From Xylogone sp. PMI_703 (Eukaryota > Ascomycota > Leotiomycetes): 64,000 nt of DNA. The stretch spans positions 186,001 through 250,000 of the forward strand of contig JAJTUQ010000015.1 in NCBI GenBank assembly GCA_021399445.1, read 5' to 3'. The position numbers were made by a program, and so were the translations under genes. Shown piece after piece: positions 1-11,210 of this stretch; positions within the stretch are counted from its first letter, which is position 1, and each line of letters opens with the position of its first letter. The notes below the pieces were generated by a model that made no database searches, was not told the DNA's origin, and saw only the letters and a list, made by a program, of their open reading frames with translations.

Positions 1-1140
1 TAAGTAGTTTAACCATCATGTGCTGACGGCTAAGTAATCGATATCTGTAAATCCCGGAAGGGAGAGGAATCAGTAAAGATAGAGACCGGTTTACATATAG
101 AGCGCGAAAGAGATCTTCCATGACAGTCAACAGTGCTAATACTGTTCGTTCGAACTTGATAGTATAGTTCATTGCCAAATTCTCTACGTTTAGGTTCTCA
201 CAACTGTGAAAGAATAGCTCGATTGATAACAACTGTAGTCACCGAGATGGCACTCGTGAATGTGATTATTTTGTAATAGGCACAACTGCAATGTCCGGAT
301 GGCTAGTTGAATTTAGCACTGTACCTCCCTGGGCTTGATCTGTTTGTGTATGGATGCACGGTACCATGAATTATTTGAATAAGCGGATCTTATGGTAAGA
401 TCTATTTGATAAAAATTCACTTACTTCCTAGAATAAGTCGATCTAAGACGGGTCATAGGACGGGTGGTTGAAAGCTATTTTTACCCTTCTAAGCACATTT
501 ATAGTAAGTCCTGGCTATTGCAACTTTGTGACTTCTAATGGCCAAACTATATACTGTACGAGTGTTTGATAGTCAGCAGCGCTGGACATTAGTCATCGAA
601 TAAAAGACATCCTCGCCATCAATCATATGGATAGCGTATGGTGAATTTGCCTTGTAAAGAAGAGCCTGTATTTCTCCTCTTTTTGACCCCTCTAGGTGTT
701 CGTATTTCCATTTCCCACAGTCTCCCTCATGCATGCATTTTTTAAATGAGCTGTCTCTCCAGTTTTTCACATTGAATTTCTAACTCTTCGTTAAGGTTAT
801 ACGTATATCAGATACGCTATCTTCATACCCTGATCTCGAGTGCCAAGATGACGACCACCAGTGGATCAATTACATCAAATTTGGCCAACCTAGTTTCTCT
901 TGGTGAAACACTGTTGGTTCTCCTTAGATATGGGTCAACGCCTTATTAATTTATAACTAGTGGCATTGCAGTCTTTGTAGTTACTAGTACAATGGACTGT
1001 ATTTTGCTTTTTTACGGTAATGGAGTACGTAATGATTTTATAATTGCGGGACTGCTGTGGTGGGCATGCCTTTGTTGTTGGTTTATTACTCTGTTGGAGT
1101 TACTTGTGAGTTGATCTCGATCCAACGCTAGAGCTATACT
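1..1140. other. non-coding / decayed DNA
   Basis: I see no supportable gene here. A 65-codon minus-strand ORF (573-770) contains a short CMHEGDC stretch but has no recognisable domain. From about 860 the plus strand has short hydrophobic stretches that may be the decayed N-terminal helices of the membrane-protein pseudogene that follows, but stops interrupt them. Confidence 0.5.
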
Positions 1141-1677
1141 TTGTGGGAACCTCAAACACTCATTCTTTCCCTCCAAAAGGCCACGAACAGCTTTGCACTC
1201 CTACTATACGCTACTTTAGCTGGCTACTATCAATCATATGCGTCCTTGATGACTCCAGTAATTGGTATCGCACTACACTACAAGGAAGATCGCGAGTTCA
1301 ACACAGCTGGTGGGATCATGTTCTTGACTTGGTCTGTCTGGTTTGCGTTCATATCGATCGTGATGGCTCTGAGGAGCGAGTTTAATATCTATGTGCTACT
1401 GATTTTCACAGCAGTAACCATCACGGACAGCTTGATTGGTGCCTCTTACCTCGTGGCGGCCGTCTCTAAAGGTCCGTTGGCCATGAGACTTCAAAGGATA
1501 GGTTTAGCCCTTTGTGAATACACAAAAATAATACTAAATAATTTATAGGCTGGGGCCGCATTTCTTCTTGTGGCTGCCCTCTTAGGCTGGTATATTCTGT
1601 TTCAAACACTGAAGCCCGATGCAACAAGGAAAGCCCAGGACAACCAGCCTGAGGTAGAATTCACCAGACGGTACTAG
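1141..1677 (+). pseudogene. GPR1/FUN34/YaaH-type membrane protein remnant
   Basis: This looks like the C-terminal two thirds of a GPR1/FUN34/YaaH (acetate transporter-like) multi-pass protein. The reading begins with the family's MWE landmark at 1141 and continues through about four hydrophobic segments, with ATLAGYYQSYASLMTP and GIALHYKED between them. A second exon from 1549 gives AGAAFLLVAALLGWYILF, matching the family's last helix (AGGAFG...ALLGWY), and ends at TAG 1675-1677. A GT...TTTATAG intron (about 1502-1548) with an actaaata branch-like site joins them, but the donor is in phase 1 and the acceptor exon needs phase 0, so the frame is broken by one base. The N-terminal helices are missing or decayed upstream. 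The family call rests on this motif order only. A divergent functional paralogue with a misread splice site is the alternative. Confidence 0.5.
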
Positions 1678-4133
1678 AATACCAGGAATAATGGTAACAA
1701 GTCTTAGGATAAAGAAGACTCGGTAGATATGGAAACATATCATTTTTCGAATAACAGATGTCCGCATCCTTTAATCAGCCTGCAGGAAGCCTTAGAAAGA
1801 GAGCGGGATAAAAGGGCCGTTGGAGCAGCGGAAGCGGGCATGGCACGGTAGGTCGGCGGGGGCAGCTTAACGGCCATACGGTTAGTTACTAGGGTTCCTA
1901 TAGCTATGAAGATAAGGGTTATTTCCGGTATTCTGAGGACTCAGATCAAGTTTGTATAATATCCTTAATTCTAACTACCGTATATACATCGATACATCGC
2001 TGGAGCTCGGCTCTATACTCTCTGTTGAGAGATTATATATACCGATCATAATATAGAACTAGTGTAGAATTAAGTTGAACTACTAGGCAAGAATATTGGT
2101 GGCAAATATGGCCATACTTATGCCACTGTATGGCCCTATGCATTACTGTAGACTTACTATCGTACGGTAAGCCCGTATCAATGCAGTGGTACCAAGGGCC
2201 GCTTATTGCAACGCTCTATATTTGAGCTATTCCCACCATTACTTAACTTTCCTTCACTCTGTGTAATTGGACCTGCTGGTGGGGCCATGTTTTGCTAATC
2301 ATGGATTTAAGTGAAAAACGGTTAACAGTGAGGCCTCACTAGGAGTATGTGCGAACTTGAAACTTCCACGAAAGGGCATCATGAAGTATGATAGCATGGG
2401 TTGATATTTAATTCTAACTTTAGAGTATTAGTGTGGTGAAGATAGTTGATGATTTTGGCGTGATCTTAAGCTTTGGAACGCAATAGTTTTCAGGTTCAAT
2501 TTGAGCTGGTATAATTCACTATGAGGTCTCTGTCTAGGTTTTACAATTATGTATATCATTCTAGTTCAATTACATTGCCTACAGTTTCTACCATTGTATG
2601 CTTCGGGGGTTGTTTAACCCTAACTCTTTTGTACGAACGGGTAGCCTTAACAGACAACTACAATCATGGTCGTCTTTATGACGGTGTATTACACAACGAT
2701 TTCCCTTGAAATAACGACATATTTTAGTATGGCGTAAATTTTTGTACTGATGAGATATCCTAACTTTTAATTGATGGAAGCTTCTATAGTGGCTAAAATG
2801 ACTCTTTCAGTGATTTCTGGTATCGTGATATCTGGCCATAAAGTGTTATTGACTTCTAAGTCTTTGGTTAGGATTAGACTCTAGTTGTGTAGGTTGAATA
2901 TCAGTCTCAAAAGCAACTATTGACCCTCTAATTTCGGCAAGAAGCAGAGGGATAATTGACGTATTACTCTCAAGGGCTTTCCGGAGAGCGTAATTTTCTC
3001 TAAAATAATTGTTAAATTGAGTTTCAGATTTCATTTTGATATAGGAGGTTGAGTAGGATCTTCTTGAGATATTCCAATAGTAAGATATTTGCATTTATGC
3101 TATCTAACTAACCAACATAAGCTCTACGACCTCTGAACAAAAGTAAAACAAAAGTGCAGTCAATTATCAAATAATTTTAAGTATTGATTGCAAGCGTTAC
3201 AGTACCTCCAAATCTATCTACAAATCCGGTGGGTCTATTATCCGTCTTTTAAACTCTAATTTTAGTTTCGATCGCTACGTTATTTTTTTTTAAATAAGCC
3301 CTTGAGTTTTGTTGTGATCCAGACTTTCCATTGATTGCTCGAATTCAATATTTGCACAATAATATGGGAATAGTGTTCTTGAGTTCTCTGTCATCGTCAC
3401 ACTACACAAATTTTGAAGGCAGGAATACCGTAATGAATCGGGCAGGCATTCGTATAATTAGTACAGGTACTTTGCTTTTGAGTGTATGCAGCTGAGAGTA
3501 CTTTGTGGGTGGATCAGATCAGCCTGATCGATATCGTGATAACTAAGTTGATTGCTATCAACTAATATGGCATCCTAGCTGTTTGAGATTATCTTGCTAT
3601 TGATTGCTACATAGCTTGCAATTCTTCCCGGTATATTGGTCAGGAAATTGTTTAGGTTTGTCTTCTAAATCATCCGGTCCATACTCGCGGTCATTGTGGA
3701 AATAACTGCTGTATGATTCTATTGTGGAATTGGCCTCTCAATTTCTTCTAGCTCCGCGAAAGGCATGCCAGAGAATCCTTCCGTGTAGCGGAAGTCTCTA
3801 ATTACTTTCAGCAGGTTTATATCGCGAAAAGCGATCTGAAACTAGAGTCTTTGATCTAGGCATTCTTTATAAAAGCCATGGTTGTAATTACACAGATAGT
3901 CAGTGTAAATTGGACTGTTCACTGTTTTAGTTTATCAGTATACTTCCCGAAAAGGAATTCATCACTGATCAGCAATTCTATATCCTCGATGATAATTAAA
4001 ACTGGTTGGTTCTCAGAGACTGACGGTGTGCGGTTAATACCGTTCGGGATTGGTCCATAAAGGGAAGGTTTAAGGGAAGATGACAAAAAAGCTATCTTCC
4101 ATCTCTGGAATCTGGCTGACGTCCGGGTAAAAT
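1678..4133. other. intergenic, no supported gene
   Basis: AT-rich, stop-dense DNA. Short ORFs at 2521-2709 (plus), 2846-3094 (minus, 82 codons) and 3919-4143 (minus, 74 codons) have no recognisable domain. The minus ORF at 3919-4143 contains GPIPNGINRTPSVSEN, which reads like ordinary protein, but it overlaps the approach to the DUF4112 remnant and has no partner exon that I could find. Confidence 0.5.
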
Positions 4134-4749
4134 ATGCTAACAACTCAAGCGGTAATATATCTATACGAGGTGACTTTAACCAAGAGAGAAATGCGGATAA
4201 ACCGCATTTGTATAAATGATCAAATTATAAGACTTTTTGGTAACATACACATTTTGAAGCCAACCTTGGCCACTGGACTCAATTCACCAACGAGAAAGAT
4301 GAAGGGACACAGAACCACACTTTCGGGTATATCAGAGCATAATAGAGATATTCTCAATAATGCCAAGAGGCGAGCATATTGTTTAGACATGGGCGTTTGT
4401 AGCTGCTGTGGGCTTAGATTTGGGTGGAGCAATATCATTGCGTTGATCCCGGTGTGAGTGGAAACGAGCAGTGGTTATTAGTAACTTCTTAATTGTTTAA
4501 CTAGTTTCGGTGATGCTCTCGATGCACTAATGGCATTAATCGTACTACGAATGTGTGAGCAAATAGAAGGAGGGCTCCTAGCAAGTGTGAGAATGCAGAT
4601 GTATCTCAACCTCGTTATCGATTTTGGAGTCAGCCTGATACCCCCGCCTAGGAGATGTAGCGGATATCCTGTTCCGTGCTAACACCAGAAATGCCATCCT
4701 TCTAGAAAACTACCTCATAGAGAAAGGGGCCCAGGCATCGATGGCCTAA
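4134..4749 (+). pseudogene. DUF4112 family protein, frameshifted
   Basis: DUF4112 is a fungal/bacterial membrane-associated domain of unknown function. The conserved part starts near 4290: ISEHNRDIL, then RRAYCLDMG and CCGLRFGWSNIIALIPV, the family's signature RFGWssiiGLIPxxGD. A phase-2 intron with donor GTGAGT at 4454 and acceptor ...TTAACTAG at 4504 (51 bp) rejoins it to FGDALDALMALIVL, completing the IP-V-GD motif. About 45 codons later, at the C run 4641-4645, the frame slips by one base (one surplus C). The frame then resumes as RLGDVADILFRANTRNAILLE, the second family signature, and stops at TAA 4747-4749. The N-terminal part before about 4260 does not look like the family and may be lost. 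The 1-base slip could also be a sequence error in the C homopolymer; otherwise the copy would be functional in this region. Confidence 0.7.
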
Positions 4750-6170
4750 GGCCTACGACAGCGTATCGGTGTTCTTAGTGGCTTGAATGAGTTTGATCAA
4801 ATGTTCTGGGGGTTAGCAGCCCTACTTGTTATACTTACTCTTCAACAAAATACGGCTGGTGTGGAGTAAAATGATATGGATCACCAACCTGGAAGTATCT
4901 ATGATCGATTTGCAAATATCAACATGGGACCTAATTCCCGAACATTGTAGAAGGGCTTTGTGTTCCACATGATTCCTTGTGCCACAGTATGATTTGATTC
5001 TATACACTGAGTATATATGTTGTGGAGTATTAGTAATAATACATATTTCTGTATGGTTTGTAATATGATGTTCCGTAGGTTAGTTTAACATCTTTGTTAC
5101 TTTCTCTCATATGAGCACGTGGTTATCATCATCACCATGAACGTTTCGGGATTCCTGATGTGTTCAATATCATTTTCCAGCTTTGTCCCCAAGACATTCT
5201 TGGTCTTGAGTCTAGCTAAATTAAGAATTTTAAATTGGAATGTCAACTGAATGAGGCTGAATGCTGAAATATTAAATCTAGGCTAGCTTAAGGGGTAAGC
5301 ATGACAAAAACACTGAATGAATTGATTTGTATGAGATTAGGTTTTTGGTGTATGGCTATTTAATTTGTCGGTGGAAATGGAACTAATTATGTAAGATACC
5401 TAAATTATCTGCAAATGCTCAAATATACCAGTCCCGAACTGAGAGGATTCCCTGAACCAAGTAAGATTTGATGATTTTTCATGGCTTTACAGTGGCAAAG
5501 ACTTTGAACGCCTGGATCATTCAGAACAAATTCAAATCCACCCATGTTCATGGGCATACAGACAAATATTAACAACTTCGAACATAACGGTGCTTCAATT
5601 ATCAGAAGAAAAAGGGTACACTATCATTTCTGATTACGGATTTCTATGCTTCTAATCATAATGAAAAGGTAGATTGACTATTACAGTAAGATGCACAATC
5701 AGCTTCCCGCCGTCAAACAATGATTTTAGTTTTGCCTTCGTACTTGCCTTCGAAATGAGCTGAAAGCTCAGAGAGAAGGAGCTTCGAAGAGAGAGAGAGC
5801 GCGGTCGGTTCGGCCTTTTGTTTCTCCGTTTTTCGGGCGCTAGGGGCTTGCCCTTCTCCGTGGTTTGCTTAGTAATATTAACCTTATTTGATCTGCTATA
5901 GGCGCTAGGTGATTCATTGTTCCGATCTGTGTCACGTGTGTGTGGGTCCTTTCTTGTTATAGGGGTTGTCTCGTCTGTGTAACAGCTTTGTCTGTGCTCT
6001 CTAATGCTGTTGTCGGTGTGCTATGTAATAGCTTAAAGAGGTATGATTCCTTTTGCAATGAAAGCAGGTTTGATTCATTTTGCATTTATTTTATATTGAT
6101 TTGAAATTCTATAATTTCAAGTTATTGACGTTGCGCGGCTGCTTACCTACCTTTTCTACTATGTTCTACT
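4750..6170. other. intergenic; likely Helitron 5' flank from about 5750
   Basis: No gene is supported in 4750-5750. From about 5757 to 6050 the composition changes: a GA-rich stretch (aggagcttcgaagagagaga, 5780-5800), a T-rich gcgctaggggcttgccc segment and a CACGTG hexamer at 5936. CACGTG recurs near both ends of the neighbouring Helitron, so this is probably the promoter and 5' part of the left Helitron. Its exact 5' terminus cannot be placed by eye. Confidence 0.35.
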
Positions 6171-9100
6171 ATGTCCTCCCCTCCTCATATACTTACTCCT
6201 CTGCAGCTCCTATCCTCTGAGCCAGAACCTAGGTTTCCTCCTACTCCTACAAGCCAGGATGTCCATCGGGAGGCGTTGGCAGCGAGGATTGCCAACCAGA
6301 GGGCCAAGATCAGTGCACTCGAGCGTGAGGCAGAGGTTCGTAGACGAGATGGACAGTTGGGAGTCCAAGATCGGCTACCGAGAGTAGTGATGGGAAAAGA
6401 AGGGGGAGTGCTGTCGTCCCCGCTGGCCTCCCTACCTACTCCTTCCAGCTCTGGACATGATGGTATTTGGGGAGCGTCGATTCCTAGTGATGGTGAGGCT
6501 CTGCAAGCACGGATTGAACTACAACGTGAGAGAATTCGGCTCCACGAGCTGGCAGTTGAAGAACGCAAGCGAGAGCGCGCTGAGCAACTTCGCGCGCAGG
6601 CTGAGCTTCTCCGCCAAAGACGACACGACAAGGCGGAGGCACGCAGGGTAGCAAATGCTAAGGAAAGAGAGCAGAGGGAGCTGCTTTCCCGCCAGCAGGA
6701 CGAGCAGCGTCGCAGGGATAGGCAAGCTCGGGACGAGTCTGCCATGCAGGCTCATCTACGATATGAGGCTGCTAAACTAGCACGGAGGGCGCAGGATAGA
6801 CTACTCCGTGAAAGACAAAGAAGGGAAGATGACCTTCTCCGCCAAAGACGACTCGACGAGGCTGAGGACCGAAAGCGCGCGCTTTTCCATCAGCAGGAAG
6901 AACAACGTCGCAGGGATAGGCAGGCTCGAGACGAATCTGCCATGCGAGCTCACCTACGATATGAAGCTGCTGAACTAGCACGGAAGGCGCGGCAGGCTGA
7001 GGACCGCCGGCTTCTCGAGAGCTACAAGGCTACGAAGCTTCAAGATGCCGAACGAAAGCGGGAATTGCATCGTCAGCAAGATGAACAACGTCGGGTGGAA
7101 AGGCAAAGACGGGACGAGTCTGCAATGCAGGCCCATTTGCGTCATAAAGCCGCTGCAGAAGCTGAGAAACAGCAAGAGAGGCAAATTCGAGAGTTGGCAT
7201 TGCAAGAAGAGGCCCGTAGCCGGGCCGTTGAGAGAGCTATTAGGGTTGATGAGAGGCGCGCTTTACAGAGCCTCCAGGATAATAACCGTCGACAAGATAG
7301 AGATCACCGAGACCGCGCGGGAATGCAAGCCCACCTACGTCACGAGGCCCTCTCCCAGGCTCGGAGGCTTCAGCAGAGGTCACTGGGTCAGACGCAAACA
7401 CTTGCCTTTGATGGGGTACTTCCATCTTTCTTACAAGAGGAGTATCAGTATATGAAGCAAGCTTCAATTAATTTTCCGGAGGTGATTACCCCCTCTATCC
7501 AAATGGAGTGCTTGAAGGCTTATCAAAGGGCTATTTCAGATGCCTCGAGGCGTCTATCATGTGGACTTTGTGGAGGCTTGTTCCAAGAGGACGAGATGAC
7601 AAGTGTCGATCTTCAAGATGACGACCTGCAATACTTCCTTCGAAGGACCGAGACAGCTCCTGATTGTTGTGCCGTCAAGGACAACGTGGTCAGCCTGTGT
7701 ACTACCTGTAACTCGGCGATTGCGAGACGGGCCATACCTCTACTTTCAGCTGGTAATTTTGTCAACTGTCTCTTCTGTCAAGACTATCCAGAGGTTCTGA
7801 AAAATCTCAATGCTGTCGAAGAGGCTTTTATAGCACGGGCTCATGTTGTCGGCATCTTCTTAAAACTCACCTCGGGCGCTAAGAGGGGGATCAGTTATAG
7901 AGGAAGTCGTGGCCATTCTGTTGCTGTGAGACAGGATCCAAGTGAGCTTCTGAAAATCTTACCAACTAGGAGATTGCAAGATCATACGACTATTACTGTC
8001 AGCTGGGATCGTGGGACACCGCCGTCAGAAGAGAACCTTGCGCGGTTTTGTTCTGTTGATAAGGCGAAGGTCCTGAATGCCTTACTATGGCTCTGCGCTA
8101 ATAATCCCGTGTACAAATCGGTGATCATCGACTATTCTGTTTTGGACTCTTGGCCTGACTACCACATTCCTCAAGAGATCAGAGATGCTTTTCTTACTTT
8201 AGATTCTGGATCAGGTTCTAGTAATCCTCCGGTGGAAGACGAGCGGGAAGGCTATGCTACGTCGTTACAGGATGGGATTTTTGAGAATGAGCTAGATGCG
8301 GAGGTAGAGGACGCTGAACCTGGTAATATTCTCAGCCGCTCCTTTTTCTCCGACCTTCATGGTCAGGATCTACACTCTACTCCTGCTACTTTGGCAAGCC
8401 TCCAGGCCATTCTTCAAGAGCAGGATTCAGTCGGCTCGGCCCCAGACCAAGAACATACTACCGGTGACCAGCATGATGAAGCAGAGGCATCAAGTAATAA
8501 CCCTCGCATACCACATATATCTTACAAGACGGCACAAGACTTGCCACTGATGAGTGCCTTTACTGACCCAGACTATTTCACGGCGGCCTTCCCCACTCTG
8601 TTTCCATTTGGTATTGGTGGCCATCTGGGTAATGCGGATGGAGCCCGGCCAGAGGAGGTATCTCTTAAGGCCTTTGCAAAATATGCTATGCTCCACCATT
8701 CATTACTGTAGGTATTCTGCACCCGGTATCATATCTTTCTAATATCTGTAGCTTCTCTCAGCATCACACCTTTATGTTCTATATATACGATTTAATACTT
8801 ATCCGACAAGCTTCTTTTGGAAATCATGTCCAGGTCAAGAATGGCTATTGGGCCAAAGCTACTGAGGAACTCGCCAGGCTATCAGCTGATGATCTCCAAC
8901 GAGCCGCAGAGGAGTTTAATGACGGGAAGAAGATTTCGAACCCTGCTATCCATAGTCTGATCACTAACATGAGAATCATATCATCATTCAATCCAGAGTC
9001 TTTTGGAGAGAAGATGAAATTCAGGAACCTGATCTTCGGCAAGATTGGCCGTCTCGGACTTCCGCTTATTTGGTTTACGCTTAACCCTAGAGATATTGGT

Positions 9101-9456
9101 AATATCTTTGTGGTCAGACTTGCTGGCGAAGAGATCTTGCTAGATGAGCCAGGCATCAAGTCGCGACTCCTACAGCTTACGATCAAGAATCCGAGTCTCG
9201 TCGCTCAGTTCTTTCATGTCATCGTGACCTCGTTCTTTAGCTGCTTCTTCAAGACGCTATCTAGGGAGCCTGGGGTCTTCGGTACGGTGACTTCTCATTT
9301 TGGGATAGTCGAGTCGACGACACGGATGATGCTGCACCTACACGGATTTGCCTGGCTCGCTGGGAACTTTGGCGCCGCAAATTTATATCAAAGATTAAAG
9401 TCCGACCCTGGATTCAGGGAGCGAGTCATCTCTTATGTCCGCTCAATAGTCAGACA
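6171..9456 (+). pseudogene. Helitron RepHel N-terminal part, copy 1
   Basis: Exon 1 (6171-8707) begins at ATG 6171. Residues ~30-420 are almost entirely charged coiled coil, with four degenerate units of about 60-66 residues built around QQDEQRRRDRQARDESAMQA-HLRYEAA. Then come CGLCGGLF and LCTTCNSA zinc-type pairs and the LSAGNFVN / ARAHVVGIFLKL block typical of Helitron N-terminal regions. The phase-2 intron 8708-8751 (GTAGGT...TGTAG, 44 bp) is conserved in position and phase in copy 2. Exon 2 continues with FSQHHTFMFYIYD and the Helitron_like_N core (SFNPESFGEKMKFRNLIFGK, PLIWFTLNP, MMLHLHGFAWLAGNFGAANL). Homology to copy 2 stops after YVRSIVRQ near 9456, before the HUH motif. The frame then runs into unrelated codons and stops at 9520. 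Truncated by an internal deletion. Confidence 0.8.
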
Positions 9457-9469
9457 ATACACCTACGGG

Positions 9470-10208
9470 CACGAATTTGGATCCCTTTACGCTGCTCAGG
9501 ATGATATACCAGGTCGGTGAGCAAGGATATCTCAAAGGACCAGGCTTCTTTGCCTTTACAAAAGGTATGCCAATTATGCTCCAACAGAATACGAATACAT
9601 ATGCTGGCCTGGTCAATGGTATGAGGGGCACTGCCGAAGAAGTTATCTTAGATCCTGATGTGAAAGGTAAAGTATTTAAATGGTTATCTTTCTTGCATAT
9701 CTGGCTAACTGTGTCAATAGCTTCATGGATGGAACTTGACAGCCAGTTTATTCTATGTACAGTTCCTTTGCTATGTGTCCTTGCTCGACCTGCACATGAA
9801 CACAACCTATCGTTTTCTAACGTTCCCACCGGTCTTGTTCCTGTCTTCCCAGTGCAGATGAGAGGACAGATCCCTATCATACCAGGCCTATCGTTTTACC
9901 GACATCAGGTCCCATTGACGCTTGGATTCGCCTTCACCGATTATAAGAGCCAGGGTAGTACGTTCGACAGCCTCATCCTAGATCTTCTATTTGGTAAGCA
10001 GCGTGGCGTTGACCAGCATGGCAAATGGACTTCGATCAATGTCCAGCTTGGCAGGGTCAAATCCTTGTCGGGGGTCTGGTTGCGAGAGCCGATCACGCTT
10101 AAAGACGCATCATTTGTCCCTCATACGGATCTCCAAGTGGAACTGTCCCGACTTGAGGCTTTGGAACAGCAAACAATAAGTTTGTGGGAGAGTTCTCTTG
10201 GTTCATAA
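9470..10208 (+). pseudogene. Helitron helicase C-terminal end, copy 1
   Basis: After the deletion junction, homology to copy 2 resumes in a different frame at LLRMIYQVGEQGYLKGPG (copy 2: LLVRMMFRVGEAGKLKGPG), followed by FTKGMPIMLQQN and LVNGM. A phase-1 intron (GTAAAG at 9667 to CAATAG 9720, 54 bp) matches the position of the intron in copy 2. The last exon contains the final helicase motif, TLGFAFTDYKSQGSTFDSLILDL, and the SLSGVWLREPITLKD tail, ending at TAA 10206-10208. Only the region after the Walker motifs survives, so no ATPase activity is possible from this copy. Confidence 0.75.
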
Positions 10209-10874
10209 TCTTAAGTTTGCGTCAAGCTTTCCTGGCTTAGAGCTTTGGAACTGAGGCATACTAGCCTATGAAACAACTTTCTTAACACGCAGTATCATTC
10301 CTTAAATTGTTAGAGATATGATATATTCCTTTTTTTCTTTACTTTTGAGTTATTTCCTGAGAGATTTGTGATACAGTTATGGCTTGTGGAGTGAGTCTCT
10401 TCCTTCCAGTTTCATTCTTCGTTTTATATCGTGTATCATGTCTGCTTTGTAATTCGACTTAAATTATCAAAAACATGATATGTTGTTTTTTTCTTCCTTT
10501 TGAGGCATTTCTTGTAAGGTTTGTGATATAGTTACGTTTAGCTGTAATTATTGCCTCCTGTTTCATGTTGTAAGCTGGTATTTCTGCCTCATCAAGCCTG
10601 AATAATAGCCCTATTACCAAACGAAAACGTATATTATAATAGAGTTCTGTCTTCTCTTAAGATGTAATTCTTTATACAAGCTGTTCATCTCTATGGTCAA
10701 TTCTTTCTACAGTTAACGTCTCATGTGACTCCAACTGATGGCTCTTAATCCTTTGTCACGTGTTCGCTTACATGGATGTGCACTCATACCTGAAACTTTA
10801 TCAATTTCACTGACCATTATCAACGGATTATTCCAACATGTCTTTCTAAGATTCTCCAACATTTTATGGAATTT
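10209..10874. other. Helitron copy 1 3' non-coding region
   Basis: T-rich non-coding DNA with a loosely repeated segment: ttgtgatacagttatg near 10367 and ttgtgatatagttacg near 10522, each following a tt(a/c)tt(c/t) run. CACGTG is at 10758. No accessory ORF is present, unlike copy 2. Confidence 0.5.
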
Positions 10875-10909
10875 CGAAGGCTTCGTGTGAGCCGCAGGCT
10901 GGCACCCAT
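10875..10909 (+). repeat. Helitron 3' terminal hairpin, copy 1
   Basis: CGAAGGCTTCgTGtGAGCCGC followed by AGGCTGGCAC. The AGCC-GCA-GGCT stem-loop and the preceding CGAAGGCTTC match the 3' hairpins at 18919 and 32619 in the same orientation, differing at a few bases. Just downstream (10934-10949) is a second hairpin, GGGCTT-CGAA-AAGCCC, which may belong to the 5' end of Helitron copy 2. Confidence 0.55.
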
Positions 10910-11210
10910 GTCTTAGCTTGCTAAGAAAAGAAGGGGCTTCGAAAAGCCCTACCAGAACTTCCAAACCAAAAACCGGGTCTAAGTTAGTCCGAACCGTCAT
11001 CACGTGCTTTTACTATGTTTTTGCGAACCAGTTTTCTGAAATATCTTTTCGAATTTTGCATCACGTGATATATTTGCTTTTGTGTACGATTACTCAAGCG
11101 TCATCCTAAGTTGAAGATCTTCCCCTCCTTGCCTTCTTGGTATTTTAACATGGCTTCTTCTGTTCAACACATCTTTAATCTTCCTGCCTCTCAAATCTGT
11201 AGTAGCCTAG

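Larger units (their letters stand above)
6171..10909 (+). mobile_element. Helitron copy 1 (internally deleted)
   Basis: Left member of a tandem pair of Helitron elements. It encodes the N-terminal coiled-coil and zinc-containing region, the Helitron_like_N region, and then, after an abrupt internal junction near 9457-9475, the extreme C-terminal part of the PIF1-type helicase. Compared with copy 2, about 2.6 kb holding the HUH/Tyr Rep active site and Walker A/B is missing. The coding part ends at 10208. The 3' terminus is placed at the hairpin 10875-10909, which shares its sequence with the 3' hairpins at 18919 and 32619. The true 5' end is upstream of 6171 and undetermined. With the catalytic core gone it can only move, if at all, by help from another copy. 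Confidence 0.75.

Noticed and set aside
6185..6745. 186-codon minus-strand ORF rich in Ser/Arg/Cys
   Set aside because: Exact antisense of the Helitron coiled-coil repeats; its length comes from GC-biased Arg/Glu codons on the other strand.
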